A stretch of DNA of 64,000 nucleotides from Motilibacter rhizosphaerae (GTDB taxonomy: Bacteria; Actinomycetota; Actinomycetes; Motilibacterales; Motilibacteraceae). A model generated the notes under the pieces. That model did no database searches. It was given only the letters and a program-made list of their open reading frames with translations, and was not told where the DNA came from. The stretch spans positions 806,001 to 870,000 of the forward strand of contig NZ_SGXD01000001.1 in the NCBI RefSeq assembly GCF_004216915.1, written 5' to 3'. A program made the translations under genes and the position numbers. Below, in pieces: positions 7,966-15,371 of the stretch; within the stretch, counting starts at the first letter, position 1; every line of letters begins with the position of its first letter.

Positions 7966-9224
7966 CGCCGCCGCTCCAGCCGCGACAGCGCGAGCAGCTC
8001 GCGCTCGGGCGTCCCGCTCCAGCGCACGGCGGGGATGCCGGCCGTGGCGAGCGCGGCCAGCCGGTCCGTACGCGCCAGCTCGGCGACCCGCAGCGCCAGC
8101 CGGTGCCGCCGCTCGAGCCGGCGCGTCTCCAGCTGCGGCAGCACGTCGACCGCGAAGACGCGGTGCCCGGTCGCGCGCCACTGGCGCGCGAGGTCGGCTG
8201 CGGAGTCGTCGAGGAAGGTCGACAGCACGTAGACCAGTGCGCCCGAGGTCAGCTGCGGGGCACGCACGCGCGCGAGCGACTGTGCCTCGGGAGCGGTGCG
8301 CGCGAGCTGGTCGAGCAGCCGGTCGAGGTGGCGGCGGCCGGCCCCGGCGCGTACGGGCCGGCGGCGCAGCCCGAGGTCCTCCAGCGCGACGCGGTCGCCG
8401 GCGGCGAGGTAGTGCTGGGCGAGCGAGGCGGCTGCCTCACGGGCCAGCTCGAGCGAGGTCGTCCCGGCCGGCAGCTCGGCGCGCGCCCAGGTGCGCGGGT
8501 CGGGCCCGAGGTCGTCGCGGGAGTCGAGCACGATCGCGACCGTGGCCTCGGCGAGCACGGAGGTGCGCCGGACGTACAGCTCCTGCAGGTCGGGGGAGCG
8601 GCGCGCGGTCGTGCGCCAGTCGATGCGGTTGAGCCGGTCGCCCGGGCCGAAGGGGTGGACGTCGTGCAGCGAGCCGCCCTCGCCGACCCGCCGCGCCTCG
8701 TGGCTGCCGCTGAGCCCGCGCAGCCGGGCGGGCAGCGGGGCGAGCGGGAGGCGGCGGGCGACCGGCGCGACCGGGACGACCGGCGGCTCCAGCCGGCCGA
8801 CGCCGCCGCGGGTGGCCGCCCCCGGCCCGAGCCCGACGTGCTCGAGGAGGGGGGCGGGCAGCGGACCCGTGCGCCCGGCGCCGGTCGTCACCGCGAGCTG
8901 CCGTGTGCCGCCGACCGCGACGACGGCCTCGGCGGGCGAGCGGCCCGGCACAGACGCGCGGACCACGAGCGCCGGGACGTCGGTGGGGGCCTCCAGCTCG
9001 GCGAGCGCGGTGATCCGGCCCTCGGCGTCGACCGTCGTGGCCGCCCGGCCCGTCGCCCCGGTGGTCGGCCGGCGCCGCAGCAGGCGCTCCGCCGCCAGCA
9101 GCGGCGCCACCGCGAGCACCGCGACGTCGACCCTCCCGCCGACCACGCCGTAGACCAGCACGACGAGCGCCGCCGCGCCGACCAGCACGACCTCCGGCGC
9201 GGGCGCCCACGCCGGGCGGCTCAC
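7962..9224 (-). CDS. DUF58 domain-containing protein
   Basis: A 420 aa protein with two N-terminal membrane helices (residues 11-45) and a DUF58 domain. The signature FGPGDRLNRIDWRTTARR is at residues 192-209, followed by a von Willebrand A-like portion (TVAIVLDSRDDL). DUF58 proteins are nearly always encoded beside MoxR AAA ATPases and are thought to be clients or partners in a membrane-linked assembly or stress system. It overlaps the MoxR stop by 4 nt and is followed by a coupled membrane protein. Family assignment is firm; molecular role is not known. Confidence 0.92.
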   Translation of the reverse strand: MSRPAWAPAPEVVLVGAAALVVLVYGVVGGRVDVAVLAVAPLLAAERLLRRRPTTGATGRAATTVDAEGRITALAELEAPTDVPALVVRASVPGRSPAEAVVAVGGTRQLAVTTGAGRTGPLPAPLLEHVGLGPGAATRGGVGRLEPPVVPVAPVARRLPLAPLPARLRGLSGSHEARRVGEGGSLHDVHPFGPGDRLNRIDWRTTARRSPDLQELYVRRTSVLAEATVAIVLDSRDDLGPDPRTWARAELPAGTTSLELAREAAASLAQHYLAAGDRVALEDLGLRRRPVRAGAGRRHLDRLLDQLARTAPEAQSLARVRAPQLTSGALVYVLSTFLDDSAADLARQWRATGHRVFAVDVLPQLETRRLERRHRLALRVAELARTDRLAALATAGIPAVRWSGTPERELLALSRLERRR

Positions 9225-10198
9225 GCCGGGACGGCTGCCGGCGCGGGCACCCGGCCGAGCAGCTCCTGCACGACGGTCTCGGTCGAGGCGCCCGACGCCC
9301 AGGTCGACACCGTCAGCGTGAGCCGGTGGGCGAGCGCCGCGACCGCGACCTCCTTGACGTCCTCGGGCAGCACGTACGTCCGTCCCGCCAGCACCGCGAC
9401 CGCCCGCGCGAGCAGCACGAGCGCCTGCGAGCCGCGGGGCGACGCGCCGACCTCGACGGCCGAGTGCCCGCGCGTGGCGGCGGCGAGGGCGACGCAGTAG
9501 CGGACGACGTCGTGCTCGACCTCGACCGCCTCCACGCCGGCCTGCATCGCCCGCAGCGTCTCGGCGTCCACGACTTGGCCGACGGGCGCGGCCTCCTGGC
9601 GTCGGGAGAGCCGTCGCAGCAGCACGTCGCTCTCCTGCTCGGCGTCCGGGTAGCCCACGGACAGCCGCACCATGAAGCGGTCCAACTGTGCCTCGGGCAG
9701 CGGGTAGGTCCCCTCGTACTCCACGGGGTTCGACGTCGCGACCACGTGGAACGGCGCCGGCAGCGCGTAGGTCGTGCCGTCGACCGTCACCTGGCGCTCC
9801 GCCATCGCCTCGAGCAGCGCCGACTGCGTCTTCGGTGCCGTGCGGTTGATCTCGTCGGCGAGCAGCAGGCCGGTGAAGACCGGGCCGGGCCGGAACTCGA
9901 AGCGGCTCTGCGCCGGGTCGTAGACGTTGGACCCGGTGATGTCGAGCGGCAGCAGGTCAGGGGTGCACTGCAGGCGGCGGAAGTCGAGGCCGAGCGCGGA
10001 GGCCAGCGAGCGCGCCGCCAGCGTCTTGCCGAGGCCGGGGACGTCCTCGAAGAGCACGTGGCCGCCGGCGAGCACCGCCGCCAGCGCCGTACGCAGCGGT
10101 CGGGCCATCCCGACGACGGCCGTGCCGACCTCGTCCAGCACCGCGGTGCCGAGGCGGGCGACCTCGTCGACGGCCAGCGGGGTGACGGTCTCGCTCAC
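9221..10198 (-). CDS. MoxR-family AAA+ ATPase
   Basis: A 325 aa cytoplasmic AAA+ ATPase. Walker A DVPGLGKT lies at residues 52-59, Walker B LLADEINR at 111-118, sensor 1 in VVATSNPVEYEGTYPLPEAQLDRF, and a C-terminal lid includes the SPRGSQALVLLARA motif. MoxR proteins act as chaperones for maturation of VWA/DUF58-type partners. GTG at 10198 is chosen because it overlaps the upstream gene's stop by 4 nt, as in the other junctions of this operon. Confidence 0.93.
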   Translation of the reverse strand: MSETVTPLAVDEVARLGTAVLDEVGTAVVGMARPLRTALAAVLAGGHVLFEDVPGLGKTLAARSLASALGLDFRRLQCTPDLLPLDITGSNVYDPAQSRFEFRPGPVFTGLLLADEINRTAPKTQSALLEAMAERQVTVDGTTYALPAPFHVVATSNPVEYEGTYPLPEAQLDRFMVRLSVGYPDAEQESDVLLRRLSRRQEAAPVGQVVDAETLRAMQAGVEAVEVEHDVVRYCVALAAATRGHSAVEVGASPRGSQALVLLARAVAVLAGRTYVLPEDVKEVAVAALAHRLTLTVSTWASGASTETVVQELLGRVPAPAAVPA

Positions 10199-10707
10199 GC
10201 GGGGCTCCTGTCGGTGGCGGGAGAGGGGCACAGCTCCTCGAGCACCTCGATGGTGTGCTCGACGTCGGAGGGGCGGGGCAGGACACCGCCGGGGGAGGTG
10301 AGCGTCGCCCAGGCGCGCTCGCCGAGCAGGGCGCGGGCGGCGTCGGCCGCGGGCCCCGGGGCCGCGTCCTCGAACGAGACGTCCACCCCCGCACGCCGCA
10401 GCCGCTCGCGCGCGACCGGGCGCAGCAGGCGCAGGGCCTCCTCGCTGACCCGCCCGTGCACGCCGGACAGGCTCCAGGCGAAGCGGTCGAGCTCGCGGCG
10501 GCCCCCGAGCCGCTCCTGCACCTCGGGCGGCGGGAGGGGGGCGGTGCGGGCGCCGGCGCTGCGCTGGAGGAGCAGTGCGGCGAGCAGGGCGGGCGGGACG
10601 AGCGCGAGCGCCACGGCGTACGGCGCCTGCAGGTGCGCGACGAGCCCGGCCGCCAGCAGGACCGCGGCTCCTCCGGCGAGCAGGAGACCGGCGCGGCGGG
10701 GGCTCAC
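10195..10707 (-). CDS. Unrecognised membrane-anchored protein in MoxR cluster
   Basis: A 170 aa protein with two N-terminal hydrophobic helices (GLLLAGGAAVLLAAGLVAHL and YAVALALVPPALLAALLL) followed by a soluble Arg/Glu/Leu-rich domain of about 115 residues. I do not recognise the family. In related clusters this slot, between DUF4129 and MoxR, often carries a DUF4350 protein, but this one is much shorter and shows no match I can see. 4 nt overlaps on both sides show it is an integral member of the operon. Confidence 0.7.
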   Translation of the reverse strand: MSPRRAGLLLAGGAAVLLAAGLVAHLQAPYAVALALVPPALLAALLLQRSAGARTAPLPPPEVQERLGGRRELDRFAWSLSGVHGRVSEEALRLLRPVARERLRRAGVDVSFEDAAPGPAADAARALLGERAWATLTSPGGVLPRPSDVEHTIEVLEELCPSPATDRSPA

Positions 10708-11387
10708 GCCGGCACCTCGGCGAGCCCGCGGCGCAGCTCGTCGAGGAAGGCCCGCGCGGCGCTCACGCCCTCCTCGGTCACGGGCTCGCTGGAGAAGCGG
10801 GCGCGCTGGTAGAGCGCGAGCAGGCCGCGGGTCGCGGCGGCGTCGGCACCGGTGCGGTCGAGGACGTCGAGCGCGAACTCTGTCGGCGTCGCCGACTCCA
10901 CGCGGGGCACACCGGACTCGGCGGCCGCCTGCTCGAGCGCGACCCAGGCACCGATGACAGCGTCGCGGGGGACGCGGGCTCCGGCCACCGCCCGCTCGGC
11001 CGCCTCCACGGCGTCGGCGACCTGCCGCGTGCCGAGTGCCTGCCCGGGCAGCTCCTCGGCCAGCGGCGCGGGCAGCGGCAGCCGGGCGCGCACGCGGGTG
11101 GCGGCACGTAGCAGGACGACGGCGACGGCGATGAGCACGACGACGACGCCGGCGAGCACGGCGAGCCAGACCGGGCCGAGCGGCAGGCCGGAGGGGTCCC
11201 GGGAGGACGACCCCCTCGGCAGCGGGCGCGGGGGCGGCGGGTGCGGGACCGGGACGCGCGGCGGCGGGAGCCCCGGGAGCTGCACGTGCCCGCGCCAGGG
11301 ACCGCCGGCCGCGGTGGCGAGCACGACGAGCGCGACCAGCGCCGGCAGCAGGACGCCGGCGGCCGCGGGAGGGGGGCGCCGGGGCAC
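10704..11387 (-). CDS. DUF4129 domain-containing membrane protein
   Basis: First gene of the five-gene MoxR/DUF58 operon, 227 aa. An N-terminal helix (VLLPALVALVVLATAAG) and a second helix near residues 72-94 flank a proline-rich extracytoplasmic loop. The cytoplasmic C-terminus has the DUF4129 pattern ESATPTEFALDVLDRTGAD...LLALYQRARFSSEPVTEEGVSAARAFLDEL. DUF4129 domains are common in MoxR/DUF58 loci. GTG start at 11387 lies six bases after TAGCCT, so the operon mRNA may be leaderless. Confidence 0.85.
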   Translation of the reverse strand: MPRRPPPAAAGVLLPALVALVVLATAAGGPWRGHVQLPGLPPPRVPVPHPPPPRPLPRGSSSRDPSGLPLGPVWLAVLAGVVVVLIAVAVVLLRAATRVRARLPLPAPLAEELPGQALGTRQVADAVEAAERAVAGARVPRDAVIGAWVALEQAAAESGVPRVESATPTEFALDVLDRTGADAAATRGLLALYQRARFSSEPVTEEGVSAARAFLDELRRGLAEVPA

Positions 11388-11393
11388 GCCCGC

Positions 11394-11399
11394 AGGCTA
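11394..11399 (-). promoter_or_regulatory. Leaderless-type -10 box for the MoxR/DUF58 operon
   Basis: TAGCCT on the minus strand ends six bases before the GTG start of the DUF4129 gene. Its first three bases are the TAG stop codon of the upstream MarR gene, so stop codon and promoter element overlap. Inference from spacing. Confidence 0.5.
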
Positions 11400-11885
11400 G
11401 CCGCGCGCGGGGAGAGCGCTCCCGCCGGGGACCTGCTGGGCGGCGAGCAGCTTGCGCGACAGCCGGCCGAGCGTCGCGAAGTCCTCCGGCCCGAGCGCGT
11501 CGACGAGGTGGCGGCGGACGGCGGCCACGTGCCCGGGGGCTGCCTCCTCGAGGGCGGCGAACCCCTCGTCGGTGAGCACCGCGAGCTGGCCGCGGCGGTC
11601 GGCGGGGCAGGGCTCGCGGCGTACCCAGCCCTTCTCCTCGAGCCGGGCCACGGCGTGGGAGAGCCGGCTGCGCGAGGAGGTCAGCCGGTCGGCGAGCTCG
11701 GACATGCGCAGCCGCCGGTCGGGCGCCTCGGAGAGCTGGACGAGCACCTCGTAGTACCCGTGCGGCATGCCCGCCTCGTCCTGGAGCTGGCGCTCGATCG
11801 CCTCGCTGAAGCTGGCGACCCCGGCAAGGAAGGCCCGCCAGTCGGCCTGCTCCGCGGTGCTCAGCCACTTCGTGCCGGATGTCAT
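11397..11885 (-). CDS. MarR-family transcriptional regulator
   Basis: A 162 aa winged-helix regulator. The DNA-binding region is around LRMSELADRLTSSRSRLSHAVARLEEKGWVRREPCPADRRGQLAVLTDEG, with the DR wing motif present, flanked by helical dimerisation segments. It is divergent from a VOC protein gene, with two TTGA-N4-TCAA sites in between, one abutting its own -10. Autoregulation and control of the VOC gene are therefore likely. Ligand unknown. Confidence 0.9.
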   Translation of the reverse strand: MTSGTKWLSTAEQADWRAFLAGVASFSEAIERQLQDEAGMPHGYYEVLVQLSEAPDRRLRMSELADRLTSSRSRLSHAVARLEEKGWVRREPCPADRRGQLAVLTDEGFAALEEAAPGHVAAVRRHLVDALGPEDFATLGRLSRKLLAAQQVPGGSALPARG

Positions 11886-11891
11886 GCGTCC

Positions 11892-11897
11892 AGAGTA
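11892..11897 (-). promoter_or_regulatory. Leaderless-type -10 box of marR gene
   Basis: TACTCT on the minus strand ends six bases before the ATG at 11885. The first MarR-type dyad begins one base upstream of it, so bound repressor would block this promoter. Inference from spacing. Confidence 0.5.
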
Positions 11898-11898
11898 G

Positions 11899-11949
11899 TT
11901 GAATTCTCAAGCGGTCGGTGGAATACTGGGGTTGCGGTTGAGAGTTCAA
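11899..11949. promoter_or_regulatory. Two MarR-type operators (TTGA-N4-TCAA)
   Basis: Two 12 bp dyads, TTGAATTCTCAA at 11899-11910 and TTGAGAGTTCAA at 11938-11949, lie 39 bp apart (start to start) in the 101 bp gap between the divergent marR and VOC genes. Both match the TTGA-N4-TCAA symmetry commonly bound by MarR dimers. One touches the marR -10 box; the other would cover the VOC promoter. Binding is inferred. Confidence 0.68.
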
Positions 11950-11986
11950 CCATCTGTCCAACCGCTCGGACCCCGAGGAGCCCGCC

Positions 11987-12514
11987 GTGCCGATCACCCG
12001 CCTCAACCACGCGGTGCTCTTCGTGCGCGACGTGCAGCGCAGCGCGGCGTTCTACCAGGACGTGCTCGGCTTCCGCGAGGTCCGCTTCGAGGGGGCCGCC
12101 ATCCCGGGCGCGGCGTTCCTCCAGGCACCCGGCTCGACGAACGACCACGACCTCGGCCTGTTCGCCATCGGCTCCGCGGCCGGCGCCTCCCAGGCGGGGC
12201 GCGCGACCGTGGGGCTCTACCACCTCGCGTGGGAGGTGGACACGCTCGACGAGCTCCAGCGGCTCGCCGGCGCCCTCTCGGCGGCCGGCGCCCTGGTCGG
12301 CGCGTCGGACCACTCCACGACCAAGAGCCTGTACGCGCAGGACCCCGACGGCCTCGAGCTCGAGATCGCCTGGGTCGTTCCCGCGGACCTGCTCGACGAC
12401 GCGGCCCTCGCCGGCCGCAGCAGCATCCGCCCGCTGGACCTCGCGCGTGAGACCGCGCGCTACGGCGGGCAGACCCGGGGTGGGCTCGGCATCTCCGTGC
12501 CCGTCGCCGGCTGA
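11987..12514 (+). CDS. VOC-family (catechol dioxygenase-like fold) protein
   Basis: A 175 aa VOC superfamily protein. The first module is ITRLNHAVLFVRDVQRSAAFYQDVLGFREV and the second is YHLAWEVDTLDELQRLAGALSAAGALVGASDH, ending YAQDPDGLELEIAW. His in LNHAVLF, His in YHLAWEV and Glu in LELEIAW fit the usual 2-His-1-Glu metal site, so it is probably a metal enzyme such as an extradiol dioxygenase or glyoxalase relative. The GTG start follows GAGGAG. It is probably induced when the divergent MarR protein binds its ligand. Confidence 0.88.
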   Translation: MPITRLNHAVLFVRDVQRSAAFYQDVLGFREVRFEGAAIPGAAFLQAPGSTNDHDLGLFAIGSAAGASQAGRATVGLYHLAWEVDTLDELQRLAGALSAAGALVGASDHSTTKSLYAQDPDGLELEIAWVVPADLLDDAALAGRSSIRPLDLARETARYGGQTRGGLGISVPVAG

Positions 12515-12552
12515 GACCACCACCACCCACCACCACCCAGAGCGAGGACGCC

Positions 12553-13110
12553 ATGAGCCAGACCACGAACGAGACCGCCGCCCTGACCGGCACCTGGACC
12601 ATCGACCCGGCGCACAGCGTGGTCGGCTTCGTCGCCCGTCACGCGATGGTGACCAAGGTCCGCGGCCGCTTCCGCGACGTCGAGGGCCAGATCTCGATCG
12701 TCGCGCACGAGCCGAAGCAGTCCTCGGCCACCGTGAAGCTCGCCGTCTCGAGCGTCGACACCGGCCAGCAGCAGCGCGACGACCACCTGCGCAGCGGTGA
12801 CTTCTTCGACGCCGAGAAGTACGGGGAGATCACCTTCACCTCCTCCGACGTCGAGGTCGACGGCACCGAGGTCAAGCTCACCGGCGACCTCACCATCAAG
12901 GACGTCACCAAGCCCGTCACGCTCGAGCTCGAGTACACCGGCACCGCGGTCGACCCGTTCGGCAACACCCGCGCCGGGTTCGAGGGCGAGACCACGGTCA
13001 ACCGCAAGGACTGGGGCCTGACCTGGAACGCCGCGCTCGAGACCGGCGGCGTCCTCGTCAGCGAGAAGGTCACCCTCGAGTTCGACATCTCGCTCATCAA
13101 GAGCGCCTGA
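12553..13110 (+). CDS. YceI-family protein
   Basis: A 185 aa lipocalin-like YceI domain protein. The opening GTWTIDPAHSVVGFVARHAMVTKVRGRF and the later DFFDAEKYGEITFTSS and GDLTIKDVTKPVTLELEY are strong family marks. YceI proteins bind isoprenoid or other amphiphilic molecules. Unlike the E. coli protein it has no signal peptide, as is usual for the short actinobacterial forms. The 38 bp upstream of the ATG contain two ACC-rich tandem repeats. A strong hairpin terminator follows at 13138. Confidence 0.93.
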   Translation: MSQTTNETAALTGTWTIDPAHSVVGFVARHAMVTKVRGRFRDVEGQISIVAHEPKQSSATVKLAVSSVDTGQQQRDDHLRSGDFFDAEKYGEITFTSSDVEVDGTEVKLTGDLTIKDVTKPVTLELEYTGTAVDPFGNTRAGFEGETTVNRKDWGLTWNAALETGGVLVSEKVTLEFDISLIKSA

Positions 13111-13137
13111 CGCCTGCTCGTCCCCTGCGCTCCACCT

Positions 13138-13167
13138 GCGCCCGGTCCGCTGCTGCGGGCCGGGCGC
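13138..13167 (+). terminator. Hairpin terminator after the yceI-like gene
   Basis: A 13 bp stem (GCGCCCGGTCCGC paired to GCGGGCCGGGCGC, one G-T wobble) closes a TGCT loop 27 bp after the stop. No T tract follows, as is common in high G+C actinobacteria. Confidence 0.7.
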
Positions 13168-13175
13168 TCGTGCGT

Positions 13176-13284
13176 GGTCCCCGACGTCGTGTGCCTGGGC
13201 GGCGGTCAGGGCGCGCACCAGGTCCCCAACGTTGTGTGCCTGAGTGGGGGTCATAGCGCGCACCAGGCACACGACGTCGGGTGC
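13176..13284. repeat. Imperfect 45 bp tandem repeat with terminal inverted core (family C)
   Basis: Two imperfect 45 bp copies (13176-13220, 13221-13265) share GGTCCCC, ACGT and TGTGCCTG blocks and end in GCGCGCACCA. A third partial copy follows to 13284. Positions 13266-13281 are the exact reverse complement of 13180-13195 (16 bp), so the array can also fold into a large hairpin. It fills the gap before the ProA-like gene and ends about 10 bp before that gene's -10 box. Confidence 0.72.
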
Positions 13285-13293
13285 AGCGCCCCA

Positions 13294-13299
13294 TACGCT
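13294..13299 (+). promoter_or_regulatory. Leaderless-type -10 box of the ProA-like gene
   Basis: TACGCT ends six bases before the GTG at 13306, the spacing expected when transcription begins at the start codon. It also supports choosing 13306 over upstream in-frame codons that run through the repeat array. Confidence 0.5.
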
Positions 13300-13305
13300 T
13301 GGCGT

Positions 13306-14598
13306 GTGACCGCCGTCTCCGCCGCCCCCGAGAACGACGCCGCGACCAGCGCCGTCCGCACCGCCGCCGCTGCCGCCGCTGCTGCCGCCGTCGTGCTGCG
13401 CACCGCGCCCGACGAGCAGGTCCGTACGGCGCTGCTGGCCGCCGCCCGCCGGCTGGGCGAGGCCGAGGGCGCAGTGCTCGCGGCCAACGCGCAGGACGTC
13501 GCCGCCGCGGAGGCGGGCGGCATGTCGGCCGGGCTGCTCGACCGCCTCCGGCTCGACGCCGGCCGCCTCGAGGGCGCCGAGCAGCAGCTGCTCGAGCTCG
13601 CCGGCACCGAGCCGGCCGCCCGCCTGCGCCACGTGCGCGACCTGCCCGACGGCTCGCGCGTCTACGAGCGCCGCGTCCCCGTCGGCGTCATCGGCGCGAC
13701 CTACGAGGCCCGTCCGGCCGTCACGCTCGACGTCGCCGGGCAGGTGCTGCGGGCGCGGAGCGCGGCGGTGCTGCGTACCGGCTCGGCGGCGCTCGGCACC
13801 GCGGCTGTCCTCGTCGACGAGGTCGTCGCGCCGGCGCTGCACGAGGCGGGGCTGCCGGAGGGCGCGGTCTCGCTCGTGCGCGAGCCCGGCCACGCGGCCG
13901 CCGAGGCGCTGGTGACGCAGCCCGACCTGGTCCCGCTCGTCATCGTGCGCGGCTCGGGCGACACGACCCGCCGGCTCTCCGCGCTCGGCGCCTCCGCCGG
14001 GGTGCGCGTGCTCGCCCACGCCGACGGCGGCGGGGTGCTGTACGCCGACGCCTCCGCCGACCCCGAGCAGTTCCGCGCCCTGCTCGCGAGCGGCGTCGAC
14101 CGGCTCGGCGTCTGCAACCGGCTCAACCTGCTGCTCGTGCACCGCGACCGCTTCGACGAGCTCAGCGGCGTCGCGAGCGAGGTCCTCGGCGGGCTCGGCG
14201 TGCAGGCGCTGCTGCCCCCGCACGAGCAGCGGCTCGGCCACGAGTGGGCGCTCGACTCGGGGCGCGAGGCGAGTGTGACCGTCGCTCCGGTCGACGGGCC
14301 GGTGGAGGCCGCCGCGCTCGCGAGCCGCGAGACCAGCGGCATCGCCGCGACCGTCTGCGCCACCGACGAGGCCGCCGCCCTCGCCTTCCTCGGGGCGTGG
14401 GACGGGACCGGCGCGTTCTGGGGCACGACGACGCGGCTGCTCGACGGCTACAAGCTGCTCGGCGTGCCCGAGACCGGCATCAGCGTCGACCGCTTCCCGG
14501 GCCCGCGCGGCCCGGTGACCTTCCCCGACCTGGCGCTGCGCCAGTTCGTCGTGCTCCCGCCGGACGCGGGCGCGGTGGTCGACGGGCTGGCGGGATAG
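13306..14598 (+). CDS. Divergent glutamate-5-semialdehyde dehydrogenase (ProA-like)
   Basis: A 430 aa aldehyde-dehydrogenase fold protein closest to ProA, the NADPH-dependent enzyme that makes glutamate 5-semialdehyde in proline synthesis. RVPVGVIGATYEARPAVTLDVAG (residues 123-145) matches the ProA cofactor region and Cys270 in RLGVCNRLNLLLVH matches the catalytic cysteine. It departs from housekeeping ProA: the ETGTGNCHVY-type segment is AHADGGGVLYAD, and the C-terminal QKLHARGPMGL-type motif is replaced by VDRFPGPRGPVTFPD. It may be a paralogue with another substrate. No proB or proC neighbour is present. Confidence 0.75.
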   Translation: MTAVSAAPENDAATSAVRTAAAAAAAAAVVLRTAPDEQVRTALLAAARRLGEAEGAVLAANAQDVAAAEAGGMSAGLLDRLRLDAGRLEGAEQQLLELAGTEPAARLRHVRDLPDGSRVYERRVPVGVIGATYEARPAVTLDVAGQVLRARSAAVLRTGSAALGTAAVLVDEVVAPALHEAGLPEGAVSLVREPGHAAAEALVTQPDLVPLVIVRGSGDTTRRLSALGASAGVRVLAHADGGGVLYADASADPEQFRALLASGVDRLGVCNRLNLLLVHRDRFDELSGVASEVLGGLGVQALLPPHEQRLGHEWALDSGREASVTVAPVDGPVEAAALASRETSGIAATVCATDEAAALAFLGAWDGTGAFWGTTTRLLDGYKLLGVPETGISVDRFPGPRGPVTFPDLALRQFVVLPPDAGAVVDGLAG

Positions 14599-14627
14599 AC
14601 CCGGACGTACGGGAAGGAAACGGCCGC

Positions 14628-14644
14628 TGTCGTCGTTGACGACA
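14628..14644. other. Short perfect dyad upstream of the DUF4230 gene
   Basis: TGTCGTC and GACGACA form a perfect 7 bp inverted repeat around GTT, 35 bp before the TTG start at 14680. It may be an operator or a weak hairpin; position alone suggests regulation. Confidence 0.35.
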
Positions 14645-14679
14645 ACGACCCCCCGCACCTCCTCCCTCGAGGACCTGCC

Positions 14680-15342
14680 TTGGCGCTTCCCGCCGCCTCC
14701 CCGGTCTCTGCTCCCCGCCGCCTCGCCCGTGGCCTGACCGTGCTCGTCGCCGCTGTCGTGCTCGTGCTCGCCGGCAAGGGCGTGGGCCTGCTCGACCTCA
14801 AGCTGCCGTTCTCCGCGACGCACACGGACAACAGCGGCCCGGCGCTGATGAAGTCGCTGCGCGACCTCAAGGACTTCCACGGCGCGACCGCGCAGTACCA
14901 GCAGGTCGTCGACATCGACAACGGCTACCGCTACGTCCCGGGCTTCATCGCCGGTGAGTCCACGACGTTCCTCGCGACCGGGACCGTGGACGGCGTGGTC
15001 GACTTCTCGCACCTCGGCGCCGACGCCGTCACCGTGAGCGGCAAGCAGGTGACGATCACCCTGCCGGCGCCGCAGCTCGGCCCGGCACGACTCGACGCCG
15101 CGCAGAGCAAGGTCCTCTCGCGCAGCCGCGGCGTGGTCGACCGCGTCGAGTCCGTCGTCGGCGACGGCTCGAGCGACACGGAGTACTGGAAGGCGGGCCA
15201 GCAGAAGATCGCGGCGGCCGCGGCGAGCGACCCCAGCATCCTGCAGCGCACCGAGGACAGCACCCGCGCCACGCTCAGCGCGCTCGTGCACTCGCTCGGC
15301 TACGACTCCGTCTCGGTGGTCTTCGCCCCCGCGCAGCAGTGA
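14680..15342 (+). CDS. DUF4230 domain-containing membrane-anchored protein
   Basis: A 220 aa protein with one N-terminal membrane helix (LTVLVAAVVLVLAGKGVGLL, about residues 19-38) and an extracytoplasmic domain. The domain matches DUF4230: FHGATAQYQQVVDIDNGYRYVPGFIAGESTTFLATGTVDGVVDFSHL near residues 66-112 and a late TRATLSALVHSLGYDSVSVVF. The function of this family is not established. TTG at 14680 is chosen since no in-frame ATG or GTG lies between the upstream stop and the helix. Confidence 0.82.
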   Translation: MALPAASPVSAPRRLARGLTVLVAAVVLVLAGKGVGLLDLKLPFSATHTDNSGPALMKSLRDLKDFHGATAQYQQVVDIDNGYRYVPGFIAGESTTFLATGTVDGVVDFSHLGADAVTVSGKQVTITLPAPQLGPARLDAAQSKVLSRSRGVVDRVESVVGDGSSDTEYWKAGQQKIAAAAASDPSILQRTEDSTRATLSALVHSLGYDSVSVVFAPAQQ

Positions 15343-15371
15343 TCTACGACCGGCGGGGGTAGGCCTCCCGC

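Noticed and set aside
12460-15291. A 943-codon open frame on the minus strand
   Set aside because: It is antisense to the yceI-like, proA-like and DUF4230 genes. Composition is the Arg/Ala/Gly-rich type expected of shadow frames in high G+C DNA, with no domain.
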